Shown in pieces: positions 50,946-61,737 of a stretch of 64,000 bases of DNA (positions within the stretch are counted from its first letter, which is position 1; each line of letters opens with the position of its first letter). The stretch lies in NCBI GenBank assembly GCA_021613375.1, contig CM038703.1, positions 17,730,694 to 17,794,693 on the forward strand, in the 5' to 3' direction. The notes below the pieces were generated by a model, which made no database searches, was not told the DNA's origin, and saw nothing but the letters and a program-made list of their open reading frames with translations. Source of the DNA: Megaleporinus macrocephalus (Eukaryota > Chordata > Actinopteri > Characiformes > Anostomidae). Made by a program: the position numbers and the translations under genes.

Positions 50946-52612
50946 ATATACTCACTGACGACTTCATTAGTGTGCGGAGTAGAGTGTGGACACACTCGCA
51001 AGCTTTTGACAGGTTTTTTAATAAAAAGAGCAAAACAAAGTCAAACAGAACGAAACAGATGACCAAAAACAAAGACAAATGAGGGACCCACGATAATCAC
51101 TAAACCACAAGGCAGGGGAGAAAACAGAGGGAATATATACACAGGCTAATGAGAGGAAAACAGCTGATGAGACTAATGACAAAGGACGGAGCAGGGAACA
51201 AGGGGAACACATGACTAGAACATAAACAAATGCACATTGAACATGCCAGAACAAAACAGGGGAACTGGACACAAGACTGGACAGAGGAATGAACATTAGA
51301 TGAAACAAAACACTGGGCAGGGGACAGGACTTGTGACGAAACAGGAGACTGGACTGGAGAAGACACAAGACTGAATGGAAGACGGAACACCAGACTAGAC
51401 AGAGGAACGGATACGGGTCTGGACAGGGGACTGGATAAAAGACTGGGCAGGCAACGAAACAGGAGGTTGGACAGGGGACACAAGATGACACAAAAGACTG
51501 AATCAGCGAAGACAGAGGGATAGGAACAGAAACAGTTACTGGGATGTGAACAGACACACTATCTGGGACGGGAACAGAAAAACCTAAAGGGGTAGGAACT
51601 GAAACACAGACAGAGACACTAAACTAGGAATAGGGGACGAGACAGGAAGAGGGTGAGGAGACAGAACAGGACCAGGACGAGGACCAGGAACAGAGCGGGG
51701 AACACTGACAGGAACAGAACCGGGAATACTGACATGGACAGAACAAGGTACATTGGCAAAAACATTAACAGGAACAGAACCAGATGCAGTCACAGAAGCG
51801 ACCCGGGGTGCTGTCACAGTTGCGGCTTGGGGAACAGTCACAGAAGCAGCCTGGGGAGCAATCACAGAAGTAACCCGGGGTGCAGACCTGGGCGCAGGGA
51901 CAGGAACAATTTAGGGAACAACACTGGAACTGTCCGAGAAACAGCCCAGGACACAGGGACAGGAATAGCCTGGGGAACAGCCTGGGACACAGGGAAAGGA
52001 ATAGCCTGGGGAACAGCCCGGGGCACAGGGACCGGAGTAGCAGAAAGAGCACAGGGTGCAGGGAAAGCCTGGGACCCAGGAATGGACAGGAACTGCAGCA
52101 ACCTCCTCAGCGGCAGGGCCTGCGGCGACATCTGTGGGAGTGACAGGGGTTGCGGCGATGTTCTCAATGAAAGGGCCCGAGACTGCGTTCCTCTGGGAGC
52201 CGATGCTACCCAGAGACTCCACACAGCGAGTTTGCTGGTCTCACTCTGACATGGCTGCTTAGAGTATCTCCCAACGACGTGAGTCAACATGGTCCGGCCG
52301 AAACTGAGAACAGTCCACCAACCAAAAATATCCAGCCAACAGCATCCTGTGGACAGCCTCCTCTGACCACTGGAGTGTCTAACTGAGTGGACAGTGAATG
52401 AACACAGGGTGATCCACTCACACAAGCAATCTCCTGATCACTGAAGAACAGGGTAAAAGAAGATTAATAAAGACAAAATGCAGAGAAACAGAGGAACTAC
52501 TGTCTGTAATTGTAGAACTACAACGTGCATCTATACAGTTAGTAGAACAGATAAAATAGACAGTGAGTGTAGATACAAAGAGAAGTACCTAATGAAGTGG
52601 CCAGTAAGTGTA
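50946..52612. mobile_element. Non-autonomous DNA element with a minisatellite core (about 1.67 kb)
   Basis: The left end 'tatactcactgacgacttca' and right end 'tgaagtggccagtaagtgta' are inverted repeats of a known-looking teleost MITE end. Sub-terminal sequence at 52440-52560 ('gaagaacagggtaaaagaag', 'tctgtaattgtagaactaca') matches the family at 14060-14545. The middle, about 51040-52250, is a purine-rich plus strand made of ggaacag, gggaca and gactgga units. Open frames across it on minus are proline/valine-rich low-complexity translations, with no recognised protein domain. Confidence 0.65.
51940..52045. repeat. 36-bp minisatellite units
   Basis: The phrase aggaatagcctgggg recurs at 51961 and 51997, a 36-bp period, with diverged copies on both sides. 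On minus 36 bp equals 12 codons, which gives repeated 12-residue patterns of the type PVSQAVPQAIPV. The period is a multiple of three, so the long open frame may be a by-product. Confidence 0.7.
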
Positions 52613-52614
52613 TG

Positions 52615-55600
52615 AAGTGGGCAGTGTGTGTGTGGTGGGGGTAGTTCCCCAGTTTCAGAGTTTCTGTATTTTAACCATGGTAACTGTTGTACTGTAATAA
52701 ACCCTGGTGAATTTCAATGAACTTGTAATAAACATTGTATGAGCCCATCATTCAGATTCATACTAAATAGTTTGACCAGTGGCAACAGGGAAAAGACCCT
52801 AAACACACCCTGTACCAGCTTTAGTTCTGGAGAGACAGAGATTATCAACCTGTGCCCTATGTCATATAAAGAAGGCTGAAAAAGTGACTCAGTTTAATAA
52901 ATGATGCACTGTTTGTGGATGGCATGGTGGATACTTTCACATACGTTATAAGTCTGCATAAATCAGCTAGGCTACCTATCACTTAATATGATTCAAGTCC
53001 CATAACCCCACTCCTACTTTAAATTTTTGGGTTGTCTCTTGTTTTGAAAATACATTTGTGGTCTGGATTTAATTGACACTTGTTATCTTCTAGTGAAGTT
53101 TTACGCAGTGAAGGTTGTTAGTAGCAGAAGCTGGCTAAAACAAGCACAGTGCAAGACATCTGCCCATCTACATTTCCAAGGACAGCCTTAGCTGTGGACA
53201 GGCCACCAAAAAATGGGGACTCTTGTCACCGTATATTGTTATCTGTTTAACAAGTCAACATTATGCATATGGTGGCTAGTGCAGCAGCCAGCCAGTGCTG
53301 AATATGCTATGCCTTTGACCTTATAGACATTGTTTGGAGTTTGGGCATTGTTTAATCTGCTAGGATATATATTAACTTTAATAATACAGCAAATAAATAA
53401 CCATTCTTGAGTCTTTTAAACATGGTTCTTCCTGTCACCAACCCAAAGAGAGGTTCCTCTCTGACATTTAGCGTGTAGCTAAATGATAGAATGATGTCAC
53501 TCTTTTTATGCATATACATTACAGACTAATCAAGACCCTGACGTTGCTCAAGATTATAATGGCTGTACACGGCTCTTTCAAAGGTCCAGTACCAAAGCCT
53601 TCTACCTTGAAATAGCTGTAGCCTGAAAAAAGTTTAATATTGTCTTCAGGGAGGGCTGCTGTCCCGCTAATAACGTGAATGTGGGCTACACAAAAATTGT
53701 CCTTGGTCAGGAAGAATTTTTTGTTCAACCTGCTGTTCTTTTTTTATTGGTGTGGAGAAAAATGACATAGTTCTTTTTCCACAATGCATTGCAAAGACTG
53801 ATTCTGTAATCTTCTGTTGCGCTGCAATGGCATGTATGGACATTTGTTCTAAATGGCCTCAACATCCATCACTTTTCTGTAACCTCTCAGCTCTTTCTGC
53901 CAATGAGCTTTCCACTGTTACAGTGTGGAGTACTCCAGCGTTAACATGACATGAACATATTTTCATTTTACTTTGCTTTTAGATTGATTAGAAATGCAGC
54001 TCCTTAACCGACTGGACTATGCAAACTTATCTTTACTACCTGCCAATCTGCAATACGTTATGACTTTTAGGGAGAGAAATATACATCTGCTATACAAATT
54101 CATGTGTGCCAGTGCTCCTTCAATGTGGCAGTGCTCTAAATGTGAAGTCTCTGAATCTCTCTGAAGTATCTTTGGGTGGAGTGCACAAACACTGAAATGC
54201 TCTAAGTTGCTATTTGACCTTCAGACACTGGACATTTTGTGGTTAAACCTCAGTTAGGCCTTTATCCGAATGCACTTCATGTACAATTGATTTATGTTCT
54301 CCCACATCTCCAATCATGTTTAAAAGTGCAGTTTATTATGAAAGCTTATCATTAATATTGCTTCTCCATTAGCTAGAGTGCAGCTACGTGACAGCATAAT
54401 GGCCTATGTCAGGCCCAGATGAGTGGGTCACAGTGGATCTGCATGCTTCAAATTACAGCAAAAGGATGTGGATATTCCACTCCACTCCGACCACTCCTTA
54501 ATTATGTATGCAGGGGAAGTGACTTTGCTTTTGATGCTTTTAGGAACTTTCTATTCAATAAATAATGAAAAATTATTTTCCCTCCCCCCAAAAAAAGGTG
54601 CATCTAAGTGGTTGTGTACCAGACATTACTGTAAGTGATGCCAACTGATTTTCCAGAGCAGACCACAGATGGCAGGGGAGGTGATGGTGGTGGACCCACG
54701 GGAAAGGGCGTGGAAGTTCGCACTAGCTTCACCAGTTTCATTAAACTCATTTATGGGCTGTATGAAGCCCAGCGCTACTGGACTTATTCAATTTGGGCCA
54801 ATTTACAGGTTTGTTGACCATTAACTCCCTCGGAGTAATGGCGCAACCTGAGGACACACTGTGATCTCAGACGCTATTTAGTTTCATTAGCAATGACATT
54901 TCCTGCCATGGCTGAAATCGTAGGAAATGGAGTCAGAATTCCATTAATAATGTGCCATCTATGTTGTGCAGGGTAATCCTACTACCCGAGGTGGATGATA
55001 CACAGCACGAGTACCAGTGGAGGGCTATTTGTCTGATAGGTTGCCAAAAAAAGCATTATATACATTGACTCTTGTTTAAAGTCAGTGTGAATTGGAAATC
55101 ATAATGCTTTTTCCTTGTACCGTGCTGTACTTCTGAATGAAACACAATATTGAGGAGCTAGCTAAGTGGTTCTTTCTGTGATAGGTGACGTCATGGGAGC
55201 AGGAGGGAAAACATGATATTATAAGTTATAAGTTTCCCACTGCGTTTGACAAAACTCAGAAGATGTTTTCTGAGAAGTCATTTTGAGAGAAAATTGCAGA
55301 AAAGATGTTTATATAAATGATATGGTGAGTAACACTGAGATATGACCAGCAATATAAACTAACAATGTACAAATGGTCCATTTTGATTCTAGATTGCATT
55401 ATAAACTCTCTAATTCAAGCTGAGCAATACTTTCTGTTTTGTATCAAACAGGCTGTTTAGACGTCACATGTATAATAAAAACTCTGCAGGCATAATAAAA
55501 GGGGTAACCTCATATGATCTCTCAGATCATTCAGCTTTAATGACCTTGTCCAGCAGTGTGTGCGCAGCTATTGCCTGAATACATTGACCCACATTTCTAA

Positions 55601-55735
55601 TGAAATCTGACAACCAAGGTCCGTGCACAGTAAAGTTCCATCAACCAATATCACAGCTATGTGGCTGGTTAGTTTGGAAAGTGAATAATGTGATAATTTG
55701 GCAGTGTGGTTTTGTAAGTTTTACTTTAACTTATG
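52615..55735. other. No gene seen
   Basis: Mostly single-copy-looking sequence. A compositionally balanced block lies at about 54640-54990 and could be a conserved non-coding element. An open frame on minus at 53519-53728 resembles no family. Confidence 0.45.
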
Positions 55736-55796
55736 CAGTTAAAAAAATAAATAAATAAAAATAAATAAAAATAAAAAATAAAAAAAAATATATATA
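55736..55796. repeat. A-rich simple repeat, (AAAT)n
   Basis: AAAT and AAAAT units end in a short TA run directly before the Tc1 copy, which provides a TA-type target. Confidence 0.85.
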
Positions 55797-57320
55797 TTGA
55801 GTTCATCTGGAAAGTATTCACAGTGCTTCACCTTTTCCACATTTTGTTATACTACAGTCTTATTCCAAAATGAATTAAATTTATATTTTCCCCAAAAATT
55901 CTACACAATACCCCATAATAACAAAGTGAAAAAAGTTTGTTTGGATTTTTTGCAAATGTATTAAACACACAAAACAAAAAAAAAAAACAAAAAAAAAACC
56001 ACATGTAGTCAATTATGCACAGCCTTTGCCATGACCGTCAAAAAAAAAACAAAATTGAGCTCAGGTGCTCCTGTTTCCAAGGATCCTCCTTCAGTTGTTT
56101 CGACAGCTTGATTGGAGTGCGCCTGTGGTAAATCCAGTTGATTGGACATGATTTGGAAAAGCACACACCTGTCTATATAAGATACCATAGTTGAAAGTAC
56201 ATGTCAGCACAAACCAAGTCATGAAGTCCAAGAAATTATCTGTAGACCTCCAAGACAGGATTGTATCGAGGCACAGATCTGGGGAAGGGTACAGAAACAT
56301 TTCTGCAGCATTGAGCACACCGGCCTACATTATCCACAAATGGAAGACCATGACTCCTAGAGCTGGCCGCCTGGCCCATCAGGCTACAAGGGCCTTAGTC
56401 CGGGAGGTGATCAAGAACCCAAGGGTCGCTCTGACAGAGCTTCAGCATTGCTCTGTGGAGAGGGAGAAACTTTCAGAAGGATAACCATTTCTGCAGCACT
56501 CCACCAATCAGGCCTTATGGTAGAGTGGCTCAATAAAAGGCACAAGACAGCCCACTTGGAGGCACCAAAATGCATCTACAGGATTCTGAGACCATGAGAA
56601 ACAAAATTCTCTGGTCTGATGAAACAAAAATGTAACTCTTTGGCTTGAATGCCAAGCGTCATGTCTGGAGGAAACTTGGCACCACTCATCACCTGACCAA
56701 TGCCGTCCCTACAGTGAAGTATGGTGCTGGCAGCATGCTATGGAGTTGTTTTTTGGCAAGAACTGGCAGACTAGTCAGGGTTAAAGGAAAGATGAATGCA
56801 GCAACATCATTCTTGAGGAAAACCTGCTCCAGAGCGCTCTGGACCTCAGACTGGGGTGAAGGTTCATCTTCCAACAGGACATTGACTCTGATAACAAAGG
56901 AGTGGCTTCAGGACGACTCTGTAAATGTTCTTGAGTGGCCCAGCCAGAGCCCCGACCTGAACCCATTTGAACATCTCTGGAGAGATCTGAAATTAGTTGT
57001 GCCCTGACGATTCCCAACCAACCTGATGGCGCTTAATTCTGCAAAGAAGAATGGGAGATGCTGCCCAGCTTGATGCTACAAGCTTGCCCAGCCCAGTGGC
57101 AAGCTTGTAGCATCATACTCAAAAGACTTGAGGCTGTAATTGCTGCCAAAGGTGCTTCACTGAAGTACTAAGCAAAGGCTGTGAATACTTGTGTACATGT
57201 GATTTTGTTTTTTTAATAAATTAGCAAAAAAAAAAACAACTTTTTTCACTGTCATTATGGGGTATTGTGTGTAGAAGTTTGAGGGGAAAAATGAATTTAA
57301 TCCAATTTGGAATACTGTCG
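55797..57320 (+). mobile_element. Nearly full-length, inactive Tc1-family transposon
   Basis: The left terminal region ('ggaaagtattcacagtgctt', 'ttattccaaaatgaattaaa', 'acaataccccataataacaa') has an inverted partner at about 57236-57312 ('cattatggggtattgtgtgt', 'gaatttaatccaatttggaa'). The outermost 50 bp or so of the right end is missing or unrecognisable, so the element may be end-truncated. It encloses a transposase pseudogene. The sequence is a familiar salmonid/cyprinid-type Tc1 consensus. Confidence 0.85.
56221..57170 (+). pseudogene. Tc1-family transposase pseudogene
   Basis: The start MKSKKLSVDLQDRIVSRHRS is the paired-like DNA-binding domain. Fragments in different frames follow: LWSDETKM near 56610 (first catalytic aspartate), FQQDIDSDNK near 56870 (second) and WPSQSPDLNPFEHLWRDL near 56936 (catalytic glutamate). 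All three acidic residues are still visible, but at least two frameshifts and an internal stop after LSEG (56484) separate them. It cannot encode an active DDE transposase of the usual length of about 340 aa. Confidence 0.85.
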
Positions 57321-57324
57321 TCCA

Positions 57325-58390
57325 GTATTGTCTACAAGGACTCTTACTATGAAGGCTTCCCGTTAGCTGTGTGTTTATGTCAGCCAGAGCGTGGGGGTCG
57401 AGAATGACGACTGAGAGAGCAGGACGTAGCCTTAAAGCAAACTGTTAGTCGAAACTACCTAATATATGGTGTTGTTGTCACTACTGCCGTATAATAATAC
57501 ATGACCTGTGCATATGTTGTGTTGTCTTTAATAGTGGGAGAACTCTACACTTTATTTTATTTAAAACTTGCAACAGATACTAAACTTTAACCCTTTACAC
57601 ATTGGTGAACTTTAAAAAAACTTTCTTTAAGTTCAGAAAATGTTGAACAAAATGTTCAGAGAACATCGATTTGACACCTTAGCTTTGTTCCAAAGCTTGG
57701 CTGTGTCATAGCCACTATGTCACAGAAGGCTGTAACAAACTGAACGACCCTACGTATACAGCATAAAAATGCAACTAATGCATCCTTCGGTTGCCCACAA
57801 GTCTCTGTGTACATATGGTATGCAGTAAAAAAACATTAAGAAAATGGTGTAAAACGGAGCTTCAGGAGCAAAGCTTGATTCAGAAATATAGTATATAATC
57901 TAATATAGATAGATTCAGAAAAAATATAGATTTATATATAAATAAGCTTGTTGGTATATTGGTTAGCTACAATAACAAAGGCTCGCCAAGCTTCATTTCT
58001 AAATCCAGGTAATCATGTAGGTTTAGGTTTTAAGGGTTTAAGAGGCTACATGCTACATTTAGTTGAGATTCGCTCTGTAATTGGCCAGGCTTTGGAATGC
58101 AGCTCTTGGGTGAGGAAAGGTCTGAAAAGGAATTTCACAGAGACTGTACTAACGATAATGTAAAGTACAGTCTGAGGCTGTTTTTCTTACAGTGGCATCA
58201 GTCCCATGTTAGTGTAGAAGTGTACAAAGGCATTTTGAATGCAAACATTCAGAAGTCTCTGCAGACTAAACAATTGATAATGATCTAGAATAAACCAGCC
58301 GCCTTTTAAAAGAACACTTTGTCAAAACAAAAATCGCACTACTGGAAGGTCTGTTTAAAAAAGATGCCACTTGACGTTTTGTTTCCTTAC
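57325..58390. other. No gene seen
   Basis: AT-rich sequence between two Tc1 remnants. No family-like frame. Confidence 0.5.
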
Positions 58391-58394
58391 ATGA

Positions 58395-58995
58395 TTAACA
58401 CTGTAGTTGAATACATTTCCAAGGTGTAGCACAAATGTCTAAATACCTTTTGGGGCCAAGCTCCAGCTTCCCCAAAGCAGACATGATTGTCCTAGGATTT
58501 CCTGATACTTGGCTGGATCCATCTTGCCATACACAGGCTGCAGGTTTTGTAATGCCAGAGGAAGGAAAGCGGCCCCAGAGCAACACCATGCCACTGCCAT
58601 GTTTCACTGTAGACAGGGTGTTTTTTACAGCTTATGTTTCATTCTTCCTCCTCCAGACATCCTGCTGATCTATAGGCCTGAATAGTTCCAGTTTTGTTTT
58701 ATCACTCCGCAGAACAGAATCCCAAAATTGGAGGTTTTCTTGTGCTTTGTACGATTTAGAACCAGCTGCCATTTTATTTGCACATAGAGGAATTTGACCT
58801 CCATATTTAACTTATTTGTGCAGTAAAACACCCACATACACACACACACTAATAGAAACACACACACTAGATCGGTCAGCAGCCCTATCCATAAAATCTC
58901 GGTGTCTGCTGCTGCCAAATCTTGCTGCAGGTCTTTTGCAGTCGGTTGAGGGTTTTTAACCACCTGCCTCAGGAATCTGGTGGCAGCTGGCAATA
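58395..58995 (-). pseudogene. Second, more decayed Tc1-type transposase relic
   Basis: On minus, ATRFLRQVVKNPQPTAKDLQ near 58985-58925 matches the second helix-turn-helix of Tc1 transposases (compare ATRALVREVIKNPRVALTEL in the 56-kb copy). VKHGSGMVLLWGRFPSSG-like sequence near 58610-58555 matches the central GG/GSxxxW region. An (AC)-rich insertion at 58835-58870 and several frameshifts and stops break the frame. No terminal repeats were recognised. Confidence 0.7.
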
Positions 58996-61681
58996 GCTTC
59001 CTCTTACTGCCTCGTCCAGGTAGTGTAGCCAGTGCTCCTTTAATTATAAACTATGGTTCTAAATGTATTCTTGTAAGCATTTATTGCATTTGCTATCTTT
59101 TTTCTTGTTTGTGCAAGGTGATGATCTGTTCTCTTAACTTTTTAGACAACTCTCTTGACCAGATATCTCACATTTACCCAAACAGCACATCAAGTAACCC
59201 ATTTGCCAGTCCAGGTATTTGGTGTGTTTTATCTCAAGCACATCTGATGCAACTAATGAAGCTCTTGATTACTTTTATAAGGTGAGCTTGAGACAACAAC
59301 TGATTTGCAAATGTGTGCTCTTATGACTGATTCTGTTTAGGGGGTTGAAGAATTCTGAGAATGCAGTAGAAATCAAATGTGGCCTTTCTCTGTTGAAGAA
59401 ACGACCTGTTATATTAGTTGTGTATTTGAATTGTTCTTGTTTGATTGGTTTATTGCAAACAGCTTTTGTACATTTTGCTAATAAATGTAACTTGCAATGG
59501 GGGTTGAATCATTTTGGATGCACGCATTTCAAGATCTTTTCAACCAAAACTTAACAATGACAAGCGTGATGATTCTATTTTATAAGAAAAAATTACATAC
59601 ATGTATTTTTAAGATCTCTGAAATCAATAAGCCAACCCAGGAGGCCGAGAAGGTCTTCGATTAAGACAACTGCCCCCCAAGAGGCCCAAAAAAAAAACCC
59701 TGAAATGTACTGAATTTGCTGCGTAAGTAGTCAGACCGTTTAATCGACCATAACTATTTTTATTGGACTGCAGGTAAAAAGATAGTATCCCAGATATAAA
59801 GATTGGATTTCACTGCAAAGTAATGGTCACCTACATCAGGACAGGAGGCAATAAGTTCACAGTATTGAGAGACTGCCTCGGGATAAACTTTATTAGACAC
59901 AGAATATATAGCACTGGATTCGCTGAAACAACCAAGGCCAGTTCCAGAGAAGTGTATAATATCAGAAGTGGTAGGCAGCATCCCATAGGCAATAAAATCT
60001 ATATTTCAGGAACAGTGGTGCCTGCTCAGAATGTGGCCTGTCTGCTTTGAAGCCTGAATGCTAGGAGATGGAAAGAGAAGCTGCTGTGGTGCTTTGAAAA
60101 GACTGCAGTGGTCATGCTGGATTATGCTCTTCTCTTACATGAAGCTTTTCTCTTTTTCCAGTCATTGTTTGTTTTACTCAGGTGTTTGCACACAGAACTA
60201 TTAACATCAAGCATTTACCTTAACTTGTAACATCGGAAACATACAATAAACCTGGACAACTACTTTTACATTTTCTGATATTTATTTTAATTGCAGTACC
60301 AAAGCACATCTTTGGCAAGAGCATGCTGTGTAATTCTCCACAGCTTTCATCCATATGCTGGACTAAAGCTGGTCCTTTATCATCTACAATAGGAAGTCTA
60401 GTATAGTTACTGTTTAACCTTCACTTTGACTATTATAAAAGTTTTAGTGTTTGTGTTGCACAGCTATGGAAATGAACACAATAGAGAAGAAGAAAATGAG
60501 ATGTACAGGAAGAAATGCAAATACACAATGAAAACCTCAGTGAGATTCCACAAAGTGGCATCCAGTAAAAGATTACTAAGCAGTATTGAAATCTATTTGA
60601 CACATAGGATTTGGGTTTGAGATCCAGTTGCGCGATGTGCTGACCAGGCCTGTGCTTTTCATCGAATCCATGAAATGGGTTCTTGTTGTAATGCAATGAT
60701 CTACACATTTTTCATCGGTTGGGGTCCAAAGCCTCATTTTGAGAAGAAAACAAGCAGAGAGGAATTTGATTGCTGTTCTGGATCTGCGGCGTCAACTCTT
60801 TTACGTTTAGGGTTTTGGGACCATATATAGCTTCAGAAAAAGTTGCAAGAGTCAAGCACTGCATGCTGCAGTATTTGATGTTAAGAAATAAGGATGCAAG
60901 TTATGGATGAGTAAGACAAAGAGATTGGGAGACATTCAGTACCTGTCATATCCTGCCGCATTTAGACTTTGCCAGCTAAGTGCTCCTCTGAACAAAGGCA
61001 ATTTCTGAGAAGGCAAATATGGGTGGAAATTGACTCACTGCAACCTTTATCTGAGAGATAATTGTAAAAGCAAGATGCAGCTTGAAATGAACCATTTTCT
61101 TCAGCAAGCCTGTGTTCCCTGTCAGTGTGTGCGCAAGCATGCATAAGCATGTGTGCGCTTGTTTGTTCTTAGCCCCTGTGCTGTGTTTATGAGGGTGTGT
61201 GTGACCTGACAGTAATCCAGAGCGCAGTCCCCGGTGAAAACAGACTTTGTCAGCATCTGCATTTTTCCTCTGTTCCTCACACAACTAGAAAAGAGCCACA
61301 GCTACTATTAGTGCCTCACATTACATAATACCCCTCTATTGTTATTATTATTACTATTATTATTACTATTATTATTATTTGAAGCAGTATTATCTCTGCA
61401 TCTGCTAATGCTTCTGAACACACCATTAAATGTTCCTTTAAGCTGATGTACTTTAAAGTTAGGAATTCAGCGGCACCACCTCGCTGGCAGATCTTTGAGT
61501 ATCGGCTTATACCGAGTATCAATACTGAAACTAACTCAATGTAACAAAAGTAGCTTGTGCAGATAGTAACTAACGAGTCCTGATATCTATAGGGTTCCAT
61601 TTCTTAAATATTTTATTTTGGTAAAAGAGAGTCCTGTATCACTATTAAAACATATCAAGCTTTAATTAATGGAACTTCTTG

Positions 61682-61737
<56 letters not shown>

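Noticed and set aside
51018..52425. Long proline/valine-rich frames on both strands
   Set aside because: Not called as genes because they follow a degenerate tandem repeat inside a transposon-like element. They are kept as a finding instead.
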